Shown piece by piece: positions 44,753-56,940 of a stretch of DNA of 64,000 bases (position 1 is its first letter; the number at the start of each line of letters is the position of its first letter). This stretch comes from Chara braunii (taxonomy: Eukaryota > Streptophyta > Charophyceae > Charales > Characeae), in NCBI GenBank assembly GCA_003427395.1, contig BFEA01000128.1, positions 2,254,518 to 2,318,517 on the forward strand. Direction: 5' to 3'. The notes beneath the pieces were generated by a model. That model was given only the letters and a program-made list of their open reading frames with translations, did no database searches and was not told the origin of the DNA. The position numbers and the translations under genes were made by a program.

Positions 44753-47270
44753 ACCTCGAGTACGAAGCGCAGACACGTGGCAGTTGAAGGCAGCAACGCG
44801 ACCCCACAGACGTGGCCTTGATACGCAAATGGACAGAGTGGGGATCTTCGATGGGAGGTTCACATGAGCAACGGACCACGTGCTTTGCGGTACAGAAAGC
44901 GAAAGGGCACGTCGTATAGCAAGGGATTGCGGTCGGAGGCACAGAAGTTGTGCGCTATGTACTGGAAGCACCGACGACCCTACCTGGGTAAACGGTACCA
45001 GGGTCTGGGTGTGTGTCCCATGGCCGGTTCGGGGCAGGATGTGATGCCTGCTTACCGTTGGGGGCCCCGGGGCGGCACCGTGCCGACCGTCACACACTGG
45101 ACACCGAAGGTGGACATTCCAAGACTACTGTTAGGACCAAAACAAAAAACAAAAGAAAAAAAAAAATCCTGCCTTCTTTTTCACTACGAAAGACGGTGTT
45201 GACCTCTTTTTAAAATCGCTAGAAATACTGACCCTACAATCACGCGCGTGCCTCCACGTAAGAAACCGTTTTCATTTCCACGACTTTCCGGCACGGGATC
45301 CTACTTTCCTGAAAAGAAGTGGGATCCCAAATTTTGCCTAAAAGTGCCCTTCCTATAAGAAGTGGGATCTGACCCATTGTCGTGTGAGTCGACCCGAGTG
45401 CACAGTCCCACCTAAAGCGCATACGAGGGTCCTCCGTGTGTAAGGTCAGCATCCTCCTACGCGTCGTCAGCGTCCCTACACCCTCCTCTCCTGTCATTCT
45501 CCCATCTGAGGAGGCATCAAAACAATCCTCGAGTGACGTTATGCTGTGGTCACGAGTCCCTGCGCTCTTATTTCTTTTACTTCCCACTCGTGTACTTACC
45601 CCCCTTTTATAGCCTAGGTTCATGCACCCAAGCAACGTCAACCACGGCCAGTCGATCCCGCTATGCCCTCCACTGGGTTTTCCTATGGGCCGACGACCCA
45701 ACTATGTCTCAGGGATCCGGTCCGGTTCTCAAGGGTCAAAACTCATATCATTGGCCCAAAGGTCAAAGTCAAGGCCGCGTCCCTGAGATACCCCCGTGGA
45801 CTGCCAGCTCCAAATTATCAACACTTTTTTACTCTAGTCGTCTAATCGTATCTGGCTTCGGACTTGGCCTGTTATTTCAACAAATCGCGGGTGTGCCAAC
45901 TGATTTGGGCCCGTCGGTGGTGGTCAACTGGGCCAGGCATGTTGACTTAGTTGTAGGCTTTTGTGGGCCAACCCAAAAGTTACCCTGAATGGGTTGGCTA
46001 TGAGCGGCCGCTGGCCAGACCAAGCCCGTTTGCCCTTGGTCTGGCCACCAACGAGTTACACTGGCTCTTTTTCAAATTCGATCATCCATCAGCTCGGCCA
46101 ACTGCCGGCCACGTTTTCGCCGGCTGGACCGGTTTCTCCAACCGAAAACCCCACAACTCGCAGTTACCCCGCCGTCGTAAGCTAACGGCGACAACCTAAT
46201 GGCCTTGCCGTAAGACAATGATAATAGCCATAAGGTAATAATAATACAGATCCAAAGAATAAACATAACCAAAAGTATAAAAATGATTAAAAACCTAGGC
46301 TACCAGCCGGGCCGCCCGGGTCCCAAGTGGCCAGCCCGTGCAAGGGTCCCAAAAAAAAAAAAAAAAAAAAAAATCCAAAAAAAAATTATATTATGTAGAA
46401 AAATACACTGAACAACATTTGTACGAGGGTCACATCGAAATTCGAGTTTTTATTATTATTATTTTATTTTATTTTTTGCCCGAGTGGGCAAATGACCCCG
46501 GACCACTCTGGTAGCCTAGTTATAAACTTAATAAAAGAGAAAAATAAAAAGAGAAAAGGAAAACAATGGACGGGTATTAATTAGGCCGCCCTTATTCTAG
46601 TAAAAAAAGAAAAAGGAGGCTCTTTTATGACCAATCCGAGGCACCACCCCCCATGGCTGCATGGAGCACATGGGAAAGTCTCACTCCTAGCGTGGTGGCC
46701 CTGCAGCTTGCCTTGACCCTCAAGCGTCCCGTGGACAACCCGGAATCCTCCCGAACCATATCGTCGACTGGTTGGCCCAAAATGTATTAATATGTGAACA
46801 GATACCCTTGTTATCTGTTCCGACAGCTTTCCCGGACCCCATTGAGCAACGTCCCCGTCGCTCTGGAATCTAATGCACAATAAACCCCCTTACTGATGAA
46901 TCCAACCAGTCGGGTGGATGTTGGGTGGTAGTATGGTTCAAGGGCTCGCTCCATCACATTGATTACATTTATCATCGTCTATTTATCTTCCTCGGCGGCG
47001 GCCAAACGCGACCAAACCCGAGGCCGCGACCAGGTCCGCGACCACGCAGACGTGTTCGCGTGGCGACGCAACTTTGCAACCGCATGGCGGCCAGTGGGGA
47101 AGGGGGTTGGGGATTTGGGAAGCGCCATGGGGCGACATAACCCCANCCNCNCCCCNNNANAAAAAAAAAAAAAAAAAAAAAAAAAAAANAATTTTTTGGG
47201 GGTGGGGGGTTGGCAGTGAGTGAAGATAATTGAAAAAAAAACCAAAAAAAATGCGTTTTTTTTTTCCCGT
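44753..47270. other. No gene recognised; A-rich runs
   Basis: Upstream region of the SANT-like gene to about 45.2 kb, then unique-looking non-coding sequence. A poly(A) run at 46350-46373 preceded by GGGTCCC may be the tail of a retroposon. A second A run with N bases lies at 47145-47191 and indicates a low-quality patch. Confidence 0.5.
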
Positions 47271-47359
47271 TGATTTATTGATTGATTTATTGATTCATTC
47301 ATTCATTCATTCATTCATTCAATTTTTTTGATTTTTTTTTTTTGGATTGATTGATTGAT

Positions 47360-47391
<32 letters not shown>

Positions 47392-47393
47392 AC

Positions 47394-47435
<42 letters not shown>

Positions 47436-47460
47436 ACTGATTGATTGATTGATTGATTCG
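47271..47460. repeat. (ATTG)n / (ATTC)n tetranucleotide repeats
   Basis: Three blocks of GATT-type repeats with T runs between them. Confidence 0.9.
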
Positions 47461-47540
47461 ATTTTGCTTTCTTTTTTTTTTGCTGATTGATTAATTGATT
47501 GGTGGGGGAGGGGTCACCCCTCCACCCCGCCACCCACCAT

Positions 47541-47550
<10 letters not shown>

Positions 47551-47592
<42 letters not shown>
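47551..47592. repeat. (CA)n microsatellite
   Basis: About 20 CA dinucleotides following GCGCG. Confidence 0.95.
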
Positions 47593-47731
47593 CCGTAAAA
47601 AATAAAAAATAAAAAATAAAATTATATTTCTCTTCTCCACCTTTTCTGTTTTTTATTTTTTATAATTCAAAAAAAATATATGTTTCCAAAAAAACAAATA
47701 TCGGGTTGTAGGGCTTGGAAATCCCTACAAC

Positions 47732-47734
<3 letters not shown>

Positions 47735-47809
<75 letters not shown>
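47735..47809. repeat. (TA)n microsatellite
   Basis: About 37 TA dinucleotides, bounded by CCTACAACCCA on the left. Confidence 0.95.
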
Positions 47810-47811
<2 letters not shown>

Positions 47812-48849
47812 CCCATTATTTAATTCAGAAAAATTCGTGTAAATTCATGTCCGCGGCGCGCCCGAGGCCAGTGTTTCATAGATCGTCGTCGGAACTCTAA
47901 CCCGGGTCTCTCACCCAACCTCAGTGTGCACATTGCGGTAGGTCGTGGTACTAGATCTGTACTACGATGATCGACCTCATCATCAAGGTGGTGTCTGTCC
48001 TTCTCTCCCATATCTTCCCAAGGCTCCAACCCAACCCCTCTTGTTATCTAAGATTTTTAAAACAGTCACCATCCAAGACCATGTTTACGCTCATAGACAA
48101 ACCACCATCAAGTTGTACGGCTTTCTACAAAAGGCGCAGACCCCAACGACCACGCTCACTCGAGCCTTAAGTTGGACTGTGAAGGTCTTTAGCGGAGGCT
48201 TCTTGTAAGGTAGTGTTCTACCCCACTAATCACTTAACGGAGTATAATACTTCCCATCACACAATTCTTTTTATTTCCTAGCCCTCAAGAGTGTCCCCAG
48301 GCCAAGTATTACTAGAGCTCCCCCTCACTAGCCATACTTGTCATCGGCCTAGACTCGAAGGTCAACTGTTTGGTTGCTCAAGATAGCGGCCTGCATTAGG
48401 GGTTATGCCCTAGCGCTTTAACATGACCAATCCTTCTGGGAAAATACCATGTCGAGGAGGTCTTTGTTGACTTGATTTGTCGAACACCAACTAAGTTACA
48501 GCGTTCTCCACTTCAAATAGATAATCTTTGCAAGATCCTCTCATTATTTTATAATATTGGAAACAACAAAGAAGACTGGGGGACTTTTCGTCCGTGATCT
48601 GCCCACGTCTAGACAGGCCTGACAACCGACCTTGTCAGGTAAGACCTCGTCAGGTTGTCTCTCACATCTGGGAGGATGAACGAGATGTCTTCACTCGGCG
48701 GCTGAAACTTTGACCTACAATCATACTGTCACTTCTTCTCCACTTCAAGCATAATGCGACCGACCTTTCTGGCTCATCATCAAGGTAAAAAAAATCTCAC
48801 ACAGTGGGATGCACTTATCATCACAATCCCCATTAACAGTGTCGTCCCA
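47810..48849. other. No gene recognised
   Basis: Short frames without domains on both strands; a CTTGTCAGG / CTCGTCAGG / GGTTGTC cluster near 48620-48660 is the only visible internal repetition. Confidence 0.5.
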
Positions 48850-48921
48850 CGTACGTCGTACGAGGGGTCTCTGTACGGCCCGTCCGTACGGACGGATGAA
48901 CGGGCATACGGGCGTACGGAC
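48850..48921. repeat. CGTACGG-rich island, left of the gap
   Basis: CGTACG, GTACGG and CATACGG words occur many times in about 70 bp (for example CGTCCGTACGGACGG) and run directly into N bases. The same words recur to the right of the gap at 49672-49790. Confidence 0.75.
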
Positions 48922-49444
48922 NNNNNNNNNNNNNNNNNNNNNNNNNNNNNNNNNNNNNNNNNNNNNNNNNNNNNNNNNNNNNNNNNNNNNNNNNNNNNNN
49001 NNNNNNNNNNNNNNNNNNNNNNNNNNNNNNNNNNNNNNNNNNNNNNNNNNNNNNNNNNNNNNNNNNNNNNNNNNNNNNNNNNNNNNNNNNNNNNNNNNNN
49101 NNNNNNNNNNNNNNNNNNNNNNNNNNNNNNNNNNNNNNNNNNNNNNNNNNNNNNNNNNNNNNNNNNNNNNNNNNNNNNNNNNNNNNNNNNNNNNNNNNNN
49201 NNNNNNNNNNNNNNNNNNNNNNNNNNNNNNNNNNNNNNNNNNNNNNNNNNNNNNNNNNNNNNNNNNNNNNNNNNNNNNNNNNNNNNNNNNNNNNNNNNNN
49301 NNNNNNNNNNNNNNNNNNNNNNNNNNNNNNNNNNNNNNNNNNNNNNNNNNNNNNNNNNNNNNNNNNNNNNNNNNNNNNNNNNNNNNNNNNNNNNNNNNNN
49401 NNNNNNNNNNNNNNNNNNNNNNNNNNNNNNNNNNNNNNNNNNNN
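48922..49444. other. Assembly gap
   Basis: N bases throughout; bounded by a CGTACGG-rich island on the left and T and GT homopolymer-like sequence on the right. Confidence 0.99.
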
Positions 49445-49671
49445 CGTTTTTTTTTTGTTTTTTTTTTTTTGTGTGTGTGTGCTCGTGGGGGGGAAACGAC
49501 CCCCCCCACCTCATATCAATCAATCAATCAATCAACCAATCAATCAATCTTTTGTTCTTTTTTTACCCCCGGGACCAAAAAAATTTTTTTTTTCTTTTTT
49601 TTGAATGGGGGGGTACCCCCCAACACCTGACCCCCCCCAGCCCATCCACTCCCTCAACACCCTCCCGGAAG

Positions 49672-49790
49672 GCCACGTACGGAGGGTCCAAAGTCCGTAC
49701 GTACGGCCCGTACTAGGGCCTGGGTCCCTTACGTATGGTCATACGGGAGTACGTATGGCCCATATTCGTACGACCGTATACACTGCCCAT
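49672..49790. repeat. CGTACGG-rich island, right of the gap
   Basis: Repeated CGTACGG, GTACGTATGG and CATACGGGAGTACG words match the island at 48850-48921, so one satellite-like array probably spans the gap. Confidence 0.75.
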
Positions 49791-51097
49791 TAAGTCTCAT
49801 ACATCCATATTCCACTTAGTTACAAAATTACAATGCTCACACAATTGTCGTTCGTAGGCTTTAAGTTGTTCCTCATAACTTAGACTTTGAGACGTGTCTG
49901 TCATGGCCTCCCCTCCTCACCCTTGGATAGTCTTGATCACTATGATCAGTTGTGTCTAAGTGTGATGAGGGCAATTAACAACAGGCAATCAATGTACTCA
50001 CACAACCCCTCTCGCTTCATACATCATTACTTGCTCATACGGTGTGTTTCATGCATCTACACTAACCCATCACACTTCACACATAGACTCACACAACACT
50101 TTCACACATCTCATACGAAGACTCACATGTTTCCCATTTACTACTCATGACAACCAAAATTCACTCAAGACTCTTACTCAATTCACTTCGCACGGAAAGT
50201 CTGATGCGCACATCTTGACGATCACTCAAACACATGCGAAAATGGGAACGGATAAAATTGAACGTCGTTGAACCCGTTCAACGGGCCCGGGGACCCCCGT
50301 TGAATCGCGTTTAACGCAAAAACGGGGATGTCCCGTTGAATTTTGAAAAACGGAACCGGCCCGTCGGGCCTCAAATACGTTGTCGGAGGGCGCGGTGTCT
50401 TGGCCCTCCTCTGTGTGCCAGACTCCTACTCAGTGCCTGTTCCTCACTCAAAATGCCCGTAGCTCGTTGGGTTGTTCCCGAGTCTATGCGATGCTCATGG
50501 TATACTTGAATGGTACCTGACTATGGACAGGCCCAGTTGGTGCATTCACTAGCAAAAGTGTGCGCCACTGGACTTTCCATTGGTCCACGCAGGCTCGGCG
50601 CCCTGCTGTATAGCAGAGCACTACCGGCCTGTGGCCGTGGTAGCCGTCGGGCTCGCCCGGGACGCGAGGGTAAAGGGGCCGGCGTGGTCTTTTCTACTGC
50701 GTGTCGAGCGCCCCTCTGCCAGGTTATGGGTTAGGTGCACGGGACAGGTCACTGTCAAAAACAAAAACTAAACAAAAGAAATAAAAGAAAGCAAGATGTG
50801 TAAGAACGAAAAATAAAGCCAGGCGTCTGAACCTTACTAAGATCCTGGCCATGCTTTAATCTGGGATAATCCAGCAATATCTGTTCATTGTATCGTTGTG
50901 CTCCCTTCCTATTTTTTTTTATTATTATTACTATTATTATTATTAGTACCTTTCGATTTCTTGAGACACGACTCTTGTTTACTTTTCTTTGATTTCAGTC
51001 ACGTAAAGGGGAAGGCCAACATTTCTCTTTCAAATCACGACTGGTTTGAAGGGCTAGAAGGGCCTGTCCCTTTGGTTGCTCCTCTCGGATAACTTAC
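49791..51097. other. No gene recognised
   Basis: CACA-rich sequence to 50.2 kb, then a short island of CCGTTGAA/TTCAACGG words (50275-50355) including the palindrome CCCGTTCAACGGG. ATT trinucleotide repeats occur at 50921-50945, just before the right-hand LTR. Confidence 0.5.
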
Positions 51098-51681
51098 TGT
51101 GAAGCGCCGCGCGAATTGAGACCCCGAAAGAGGGGCGACCCTCGGCCGCATCGGTAGGAGGCCTATCACCCTCTACGGAGGGTCATAAGCCCCCTCCTTG
51201 CCATCGGACACGGGCACCCAATAGGAGTAGGCCAAATGCGGGTTTAAAAGAGGGACGATCGTCCGTCGATATCTTGTTATGGGACCACAGTGTTGAATCT
51301 GCAGTCCTATCACTGGGGTCTGGGACTCATGGTGGCGTGAGGTTTAGATCGCGCCCGACCGTTGGGTTCTGGACTCAGGCGTCCCTTAAATTATTTAATT
51401 TTACTTTATTGCATTATTTTAGGCTTTTAAAATTCTTAGATTTAAAAATGATTTGAAAAGGACTGATCTGAGTCCTTCAATTATAACGCAGGGATCGCGA
51501 TGTATACCAGTCCTATGAAGATTGAAAGGGGCTAGTTGCTGGCCACTGGCCAACATAAGCGCGTAGACAACCCCGTTCTGCAAAATGCTGGTAGTCTGAG
51601 AGAGAGGAGCAGAACGTCGCGGTTTCCTGCTCTATGCACGTGTGAGCCACGTATTAAGTTTTGGCTATTTCGAACTCGGCC

Positions 51682-52158
51682 ATGGCGTGTAGCAATGGCC
51701 TCTTTGGCTATAGGTCAGGCCGTCTAAGATTCTACTGGAGCTTGGAGCCGATGCGCGAAGCAGGGGCTATGGTGGATGTCTGTTTGAGTTACATTAAGAG
51801 TGATGGGCAGGCTATATTGAAGATCAACGTCTACGGGGGGAAGGAGCAAGAAATGAGGGAGGACAAGAAAGTCTTGGGCGTGGTTACTGTGGCTCAGGAT
51901 CGAGCTGAGCGGAGGTGCAGAAGGGACGGCGTGACTGCGGCCCTGAAGGTCACGGTCACTTACCACGAGGAGGAAACTACCACGAGTACTACTAAGCGAG
52001 AGCAGCAGGAGCTGGACCGGGACTCAGAGGCCGAGTCCGAAGCGAGCGATGCACAAACCCAGTCTTGGCATGGGCTAAAACAGTGGAGGAGGGAGCACCC
52101 GCCAACGGAATCCGTAGAGGACGGCCCTGAGGCCAGTTCGGTTCAGAGGAGGGACTGA
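51682..52158 (+). CDS. LTR-encoded protein A (unknown), right copy
   Basis: Start at ATG 51682 (CCATGGCG context), giving MACSNGLFGYR. About 158 residues, clearly homologous to the frame at 37501-37016: shared KINVYGGKEQEMRED, QDRAERRCRRDGVTA, VTVTYHEEE, DRDSEAESEASD and WHGLKQW. An in-frame ATG at 51661 gives a slightly longer form. The N-terminal 90 residues look folded (alternating hydrophobic strands) and the remainder is acidic and Ser/Thr-rich. Function unknown. The frame has stayed open in both LTR copies despite many amino-acid differences. Confidence 0.6.
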   Translation: MACSNGLFGYRSGRLRFYWSLEPMREAGAMVDVCLSYIKSDGQAILKINVYGGKEQEMREDKKVLGVVTVAQDRAERRCRRDGVTAALKVTVTYHEEETTTSTTKREQQELDRDSEAESEASDAQTQSWHGLKQWRREHPPTESVEDGPEASSVQRRD

Positions 52159-55100
52159 GATGGCGAGGCAGTTACACATGAAAGGGGAAGTACAGTGGAG
52201 GAGACGTGGTATGCGGTCGACACGTGGGACTCCGGGGGGGGAGGTGAGAAGAGGTCAACGAAAGGGGGGGGGCTACAAGACCTAGCAGAAGAGGGGCGAG
52301 GCGGTTATGAGCATACGAGAGAGAGAAGGGAGAGAGAGACGCTCGTGGCCAATCAAGAAGAAAGCTCGCGGGTGATCGCAACAGCAACTCTCCGAAATGA
52401 GCAGACGAGGACAAGTCGTCGCGTATGAATGGTTTGTGGGCAATGCAAGGAGAGAGTGACGGAGTTCTGGTTGTGGTGATAGCGTAGCGCTGCATATGGG
52501 GAGAGGTGGCCAGACTATGCCCTTACGAGTAGAGAACGAGCACAAGTAATCAACTGACCTGCTCGGAGGACTCGGCAGTGTTCGTTCGGCTAGCGTATTG
52601 CGCTATTGACGACTGCCAGCTCCTACAAGCGTGCCATGATCAGACGCGACTTTGGTTACTTAGATCCAGACAGGTTGTGCGCTGAGAGACAATCATTGCG
52701 CGTCTTCCATTGTACTTCTGGGTAGCCTGGGTTGTTTCCTACTGCTATGCCAAGATTAGCAGGAGAGAAATACTGGCTGAAATCGTGCCTATGCGTGGCA
52801 TGCGTGAGGGAAAAAGCATACTCGCGGATATACATGCGAGGCAAACTGCACAAGATCAGTCAAGTGGCATCGCCCACCTCTGTGCACTGTACCTGACCTT
52901 TGATAATTGGTCTTAGAATGGCAGGAATACTCTGTTGCGCAACTTTAGTTGCCATGTGCGTGACTCGCATCACGACCTGCCGCCTTGTTGAGTTTTGCGA
53001 GGACAGGGCATTGACAGAGATTGAACCCCGTGCGTGACTCGATCGAGAAGGTAGTGACCGCGTGAAAGCGTAGGCGGGCCAGACGTGCAGGGCCGCCTCG
53101 TTGACGTCACCTGTAATATTTTGGTGAGATGAATGTCGAGAAGAACCTTAGGCGGCTGGAGCGTGTAGTCACGGAGTTACCTGTCTAAGAGAGGGAGTAT
53201 GAGAGAGGCACATCATACACGAGGTTATCTTGAGGACGCGTGATTGCGGCTGTCGCTAACAGTCCCTCTTTGAGAGGTAACATCTATGTCGTATGGTTAT
53301 TAATAGCTTTCACTTTGTAGTTCTTCATTGTTGGCCGACCTTCAGTCGAGCCTGGAGCCGCGAGCATTCACTTTGTCCCAGTTTTGATTCACATGAGGTC
53401 ATCACAGTAGACACTGATCATATCTGAGCAGAGCCCAAGTAAACTTGTGATCATCATTTGGTTCGGTAAACGTTGTCTTCTTTTGTGCGGATCTTATCAT
53501 CTGCCGGGAGAATTTCCCTGCCTTTTTTCAATCGAAACCGAAGTGACCTCATCTTACTGTTAGGAGGATATAAGATTGGCATGATCACCCGCGAGTCTCG
53601 TGCCAGAGTAAGTTACGGTCAGAATTTGAACATGAGTATACAAAATGAATGATTTGCAAATGAATAGATAGGGTAGCAGTTCCTGGAACCGAAGGCAGTT
53701 TTCCTTACACTCGTTTTGGCGGTCGTAATCAAAAGGTAATCGTGTCAGGCCCAGATACTATTGGGCATGTTTTGATGGCTTTCAAGTCAGTCCATTGTGA
53801 GAGGGACTTGGTTTCTCTATTATGTGGGTTTTACATGGGTGAACAGACTTTGCAGGCTATTTTTTAGTCCCTTTGTGGAAACATGAAAATACCGCTGCAG
53901 ACTTTCTTGAGGACTTTAAGTTTTTATAGAAACAAGCCCCGTTAAAAAGGGGCTCTCATTCCACTATTAAGAACCACACTATGTTTGCCGCGTCGTGGAG
54001 GTTTCGTATGTCATTGGGTTAACGAATGGATTCTTAAGCCTTGGTGGCTCAACCAAAAACTATCAGATGAGCCACCGTGTTGTAGAGTGTCGACATACCA
54101 AATGCGGTCCATACGTTGGACGATAAAGTAACTTGTTGTCAGGGCATGAGGAAGCAAACCCAAAAGTATCATTTGAGATCAAGTTGTTTATCTGCATGAA
54201 GGCTAAATCACTAGTCGGGGTCGCAAGGGAAGTGGTTTGGTCAGAACCGATAAAACTTCGGGGGATCATTCAGACCCACTACCATATGACAAGTGAGTGA
54301 TGAATCTTGGAGGAAAAAAACAACAACTGAGAACGATAGTTTATTTGATCGTGAAGTTTCTACTTGATGGGGATTAGTGAGGCAGTCAATTGATTGGTCA
54401 GCATATTGGGACGAGTTCTCTGAGTCCCAACGGATATCAAACATGTTGTTTGGCGGGCATGAGCTATCAATGTGCTAAGTGCAACCCCCCGCCTCTTATT
54501 TAATTAAAAAAAAAAAAAGGAGGAAGGGGGGGTAACGAACAAATATAGAGTTTCTGAACTGTCGTCTCTGAGTATAATCAAGTATTGAATGCTAAAACAT
54601 GTAGTCATTGTTGATAATCCCTGCTCGAGGGAATTTTCTTGACACTTTAAGTCGTCCTCAGACAATGTTCCATTTATTCTCTTGACATTCTGCAGTCAGG
54701 ATAATCTGAGGATCATTAGTGGGTTAATCCTGCGGACTCTACCTGACAAAAGTCGACTCTGTCCCAGCCTGAGACCTAGAAAACTTATGGCATTTTGTTG
54801 GCAGAAGTCAAGCAACTGATAACCTGTCTCCTCAGCAGCATTCAACTGCGACAAGTGTCGTCAACGACCCTATGTCAGAAGTTACTCTTACTTGGATATT
54901 GTCTACCAATCCTCGGGATAAACATCAATCAACCAGTTAACTAAGTCTCTAAACAGAGGGGGCTTAGATCACTTTCAGCATACGTTTGGCACATGGGTAC
55001 AGCCCTGTCGCTACTGGTCAGAGAATTGTTACTAATAATGTTCGGCTAGACGACCTTAAGTTACTGGTCATCTTTCAATTCGGATCTCACCTCAGCATTT

Positions 55101-55836
55101 TGTCAATAGCAGATAGTTCCAGTGCAAAGGAATCCCCAATCGTATTCTGTAAGATATCAAGGAGCAAACGATACTCAAACTCTCCATACTTATTGGTCGG
55201 GCTAAAAGTTAACGACTGNTCAGGCAAGAAGAGGAAACCATGTGGGACCAAGACAAGGTGAGAATGGCTTGCGCTCTNAATCGGGACAGGAAAGACAGTT
55301 GGNAGGAAAGAGCAATCGAGGATACTCANCATAGCCTAGAATTAATGAGGGTGAGAGCACTNGAATTAGTAGGTCATCAAAAATACATTGTGTACACTTC
55401 CTACTTTTACGGATCGAACAGACAGTTGCATAGCACGCTCTCCTTCATCGAGACTGTTGATCGAGCGAGAGAAGTTGTCGGTAAACGACCGAGCAAATGA
55501 GGGAGAGGGATGTCTCGTAAATGACATGCGTGATACAGTCGAAGTGTATAGACAAAGCCAGAGGGCGTGGGGGCTACACCGCTGCACCTGACAGTCTGAT
55601 GTAGGATAGAGCACCCGGACCAATATTGTCTTGAGGAGAGTCACCGACCAGGTACGCTGGACAGTCTGAATCCGGACAGCGCGGCATTTGATAACCACTC
55701 CGTTTGACACAGTTAGCGGAGTCACAAAATTCATCAGAAATTAGGTGCAGTTAAGTTTCACTTGAGTATGGTTTGCCTAGTTCCAGTCGGCAAGTACCTG
55801 ACCATGGCTCATAGTCTTCACTGAGTTCCGACCCTT
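52159..55836. other. Middle of the LTR, no recognised gene
   Basis: Short frames only. It includes a hydrophobic 65-codon frame near 52710-52916 (see the small membrane peptide of the left copy), an A/G-rich tract at 54507-54533 and ambiguous bases at 55219-55362. Confidence 0.5.
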
Positions 55837-55970
55837 AGTGAGCAATACTTAGCTTTATTGTTGGCAAGCGGCACTTAGCGTTGTTATCAGTGAGCAGTAC
55901 TCATTGTTACTATCAAGGGAGTAGTACTCTGCGTCGCTATTAAGAGGGAAGTACCCAGTGTTCCTGTCAA
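55837..55970. repeat. Diverged minisatellite in the LTR, ~26-bp unit, about five copies
   Basis: Successive units follow the pattern GAGYAGTACTYAGYGTTGYTATCAAG with substitutions (at about 55841, 55868, 55893, 55918 and 55946). Such arrays in LTR U3 regions often hold enhancer repeats; that role is inference. Confidence 0.65.
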
Positions 55971-56297
55971 ATAAATAGAACAACAACCTACGAACTGATC
56001 GACTATACTCGATGCTCCGCAAAGTAGTCAGTACTCAACGACTTGTCGGATTTCAGCAACATCAAAAGAGTGAAAAAAGGAGAAATATAGAAACCTTGAT
56101 CAAAATCAGTCAGTCGAGAATTCAGCTAGCATCATTGTCGCTTACTGTTCAACGCTTAATCATCTGGATTACCTGTAAATTACAGTTCGAAATCAATTAG
56201 AGCCGTTTTTTTTTCTTTTTTCTACACATGAGAACAACATTGACCAGAAATTGCTATTTATTCGAGCCATTAATCATTTTCAACATCTACTGTGCAC

Positions 56298-56940
56298 ATG
56301 AGTACAGTTCAGTCTTATCCCGTCAGTGAGCTGGTCCTGACCAATCTCAATCAGATCGCACTCAAGGATGCAATTCAATACGAGTATGTCAGTGGAGTTC
56401 GCTTCAAGCAGGGAGATCTGTCAATCTTCGATGTCCTTACCAGTTTTGTGGGAGGTGCCATCCAGGATCCGGGCCTCTACTTAAAGAAAGACAAGGAAAC
56501 TCATGAGCACTTCGACTCTGTTTGGGTTTCAGCAGCTAGCTACCTTGAGCAGAAAAAGTGTGAGCTAGATGAAAGTGGTATAAAGTTGATTCGTAGCTTT
56601 GGACCTAAGCTCTACGTTGATTATCCCAAACCGCCAATCCCTTTTCTACTCATTGATGGATCTTGTTGGGGCGACCTGGTGGACTTGGCTAAGAGGTACA
56701 TCTCGCTTGCACAAATTGATTACCAGGCATTGACAGAGCCCTCAGAGTCTGAGCAACTTAGACAAGGAATCTTCTCCAGACCCTACCTTCCTACTCTATG
56801 AGAGGAGTTTTGTGCTATGATCGATTTCAAGGTCATGTACCTTGGATGAAAATGCTTAGAGATGGCAGGCTTTAGGTGGCTCTACATACAGAGACCACAG
56901 TCTCAGAGAGTATTGAGACATGGCAGAAAGCCCAAACAAT
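56298..56940 (+). pseudogene. LTR-encoded protein B (unknown domain), right copy
   Basis: ATG at 56298 opens a frame to 56799 (MSTVQSYPVSELVLTNLNQ to IFSRPYLPTL), then a TGA at 56799-56801 and a second TGA near 56847, beyond which the homology with the left copy continues (EEFCAMIDFKV, EMAGFRWLYIQRPQ) to about 56940. The left copy has Trp at both stop positions (TLWQEF, LGWKC), so TGG to TGA changes are likely. The conserved elements GDLSIFDV, GGAIQDPGLYLKKDK, HFDSVWVSAASYLEQK, FGPKLYVDYPKPPIPFLL and CWGDLVDLAKRYIS define the domain that recurs downstream. Function unknown. Confidence 0.6.

Noticed and set aside
45240-45701. 153-codon minus-strand frame
   Set aside because: No domain, no homologous frame elsewhere in the window and composition like the surrounding non-coding DNA.
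54480-54540. Polypurine tract of an LTR element
   Set aside because: The purine run is followed by TAACG, not TG, and lies inside the LTR interval supported by its inverted homologue.
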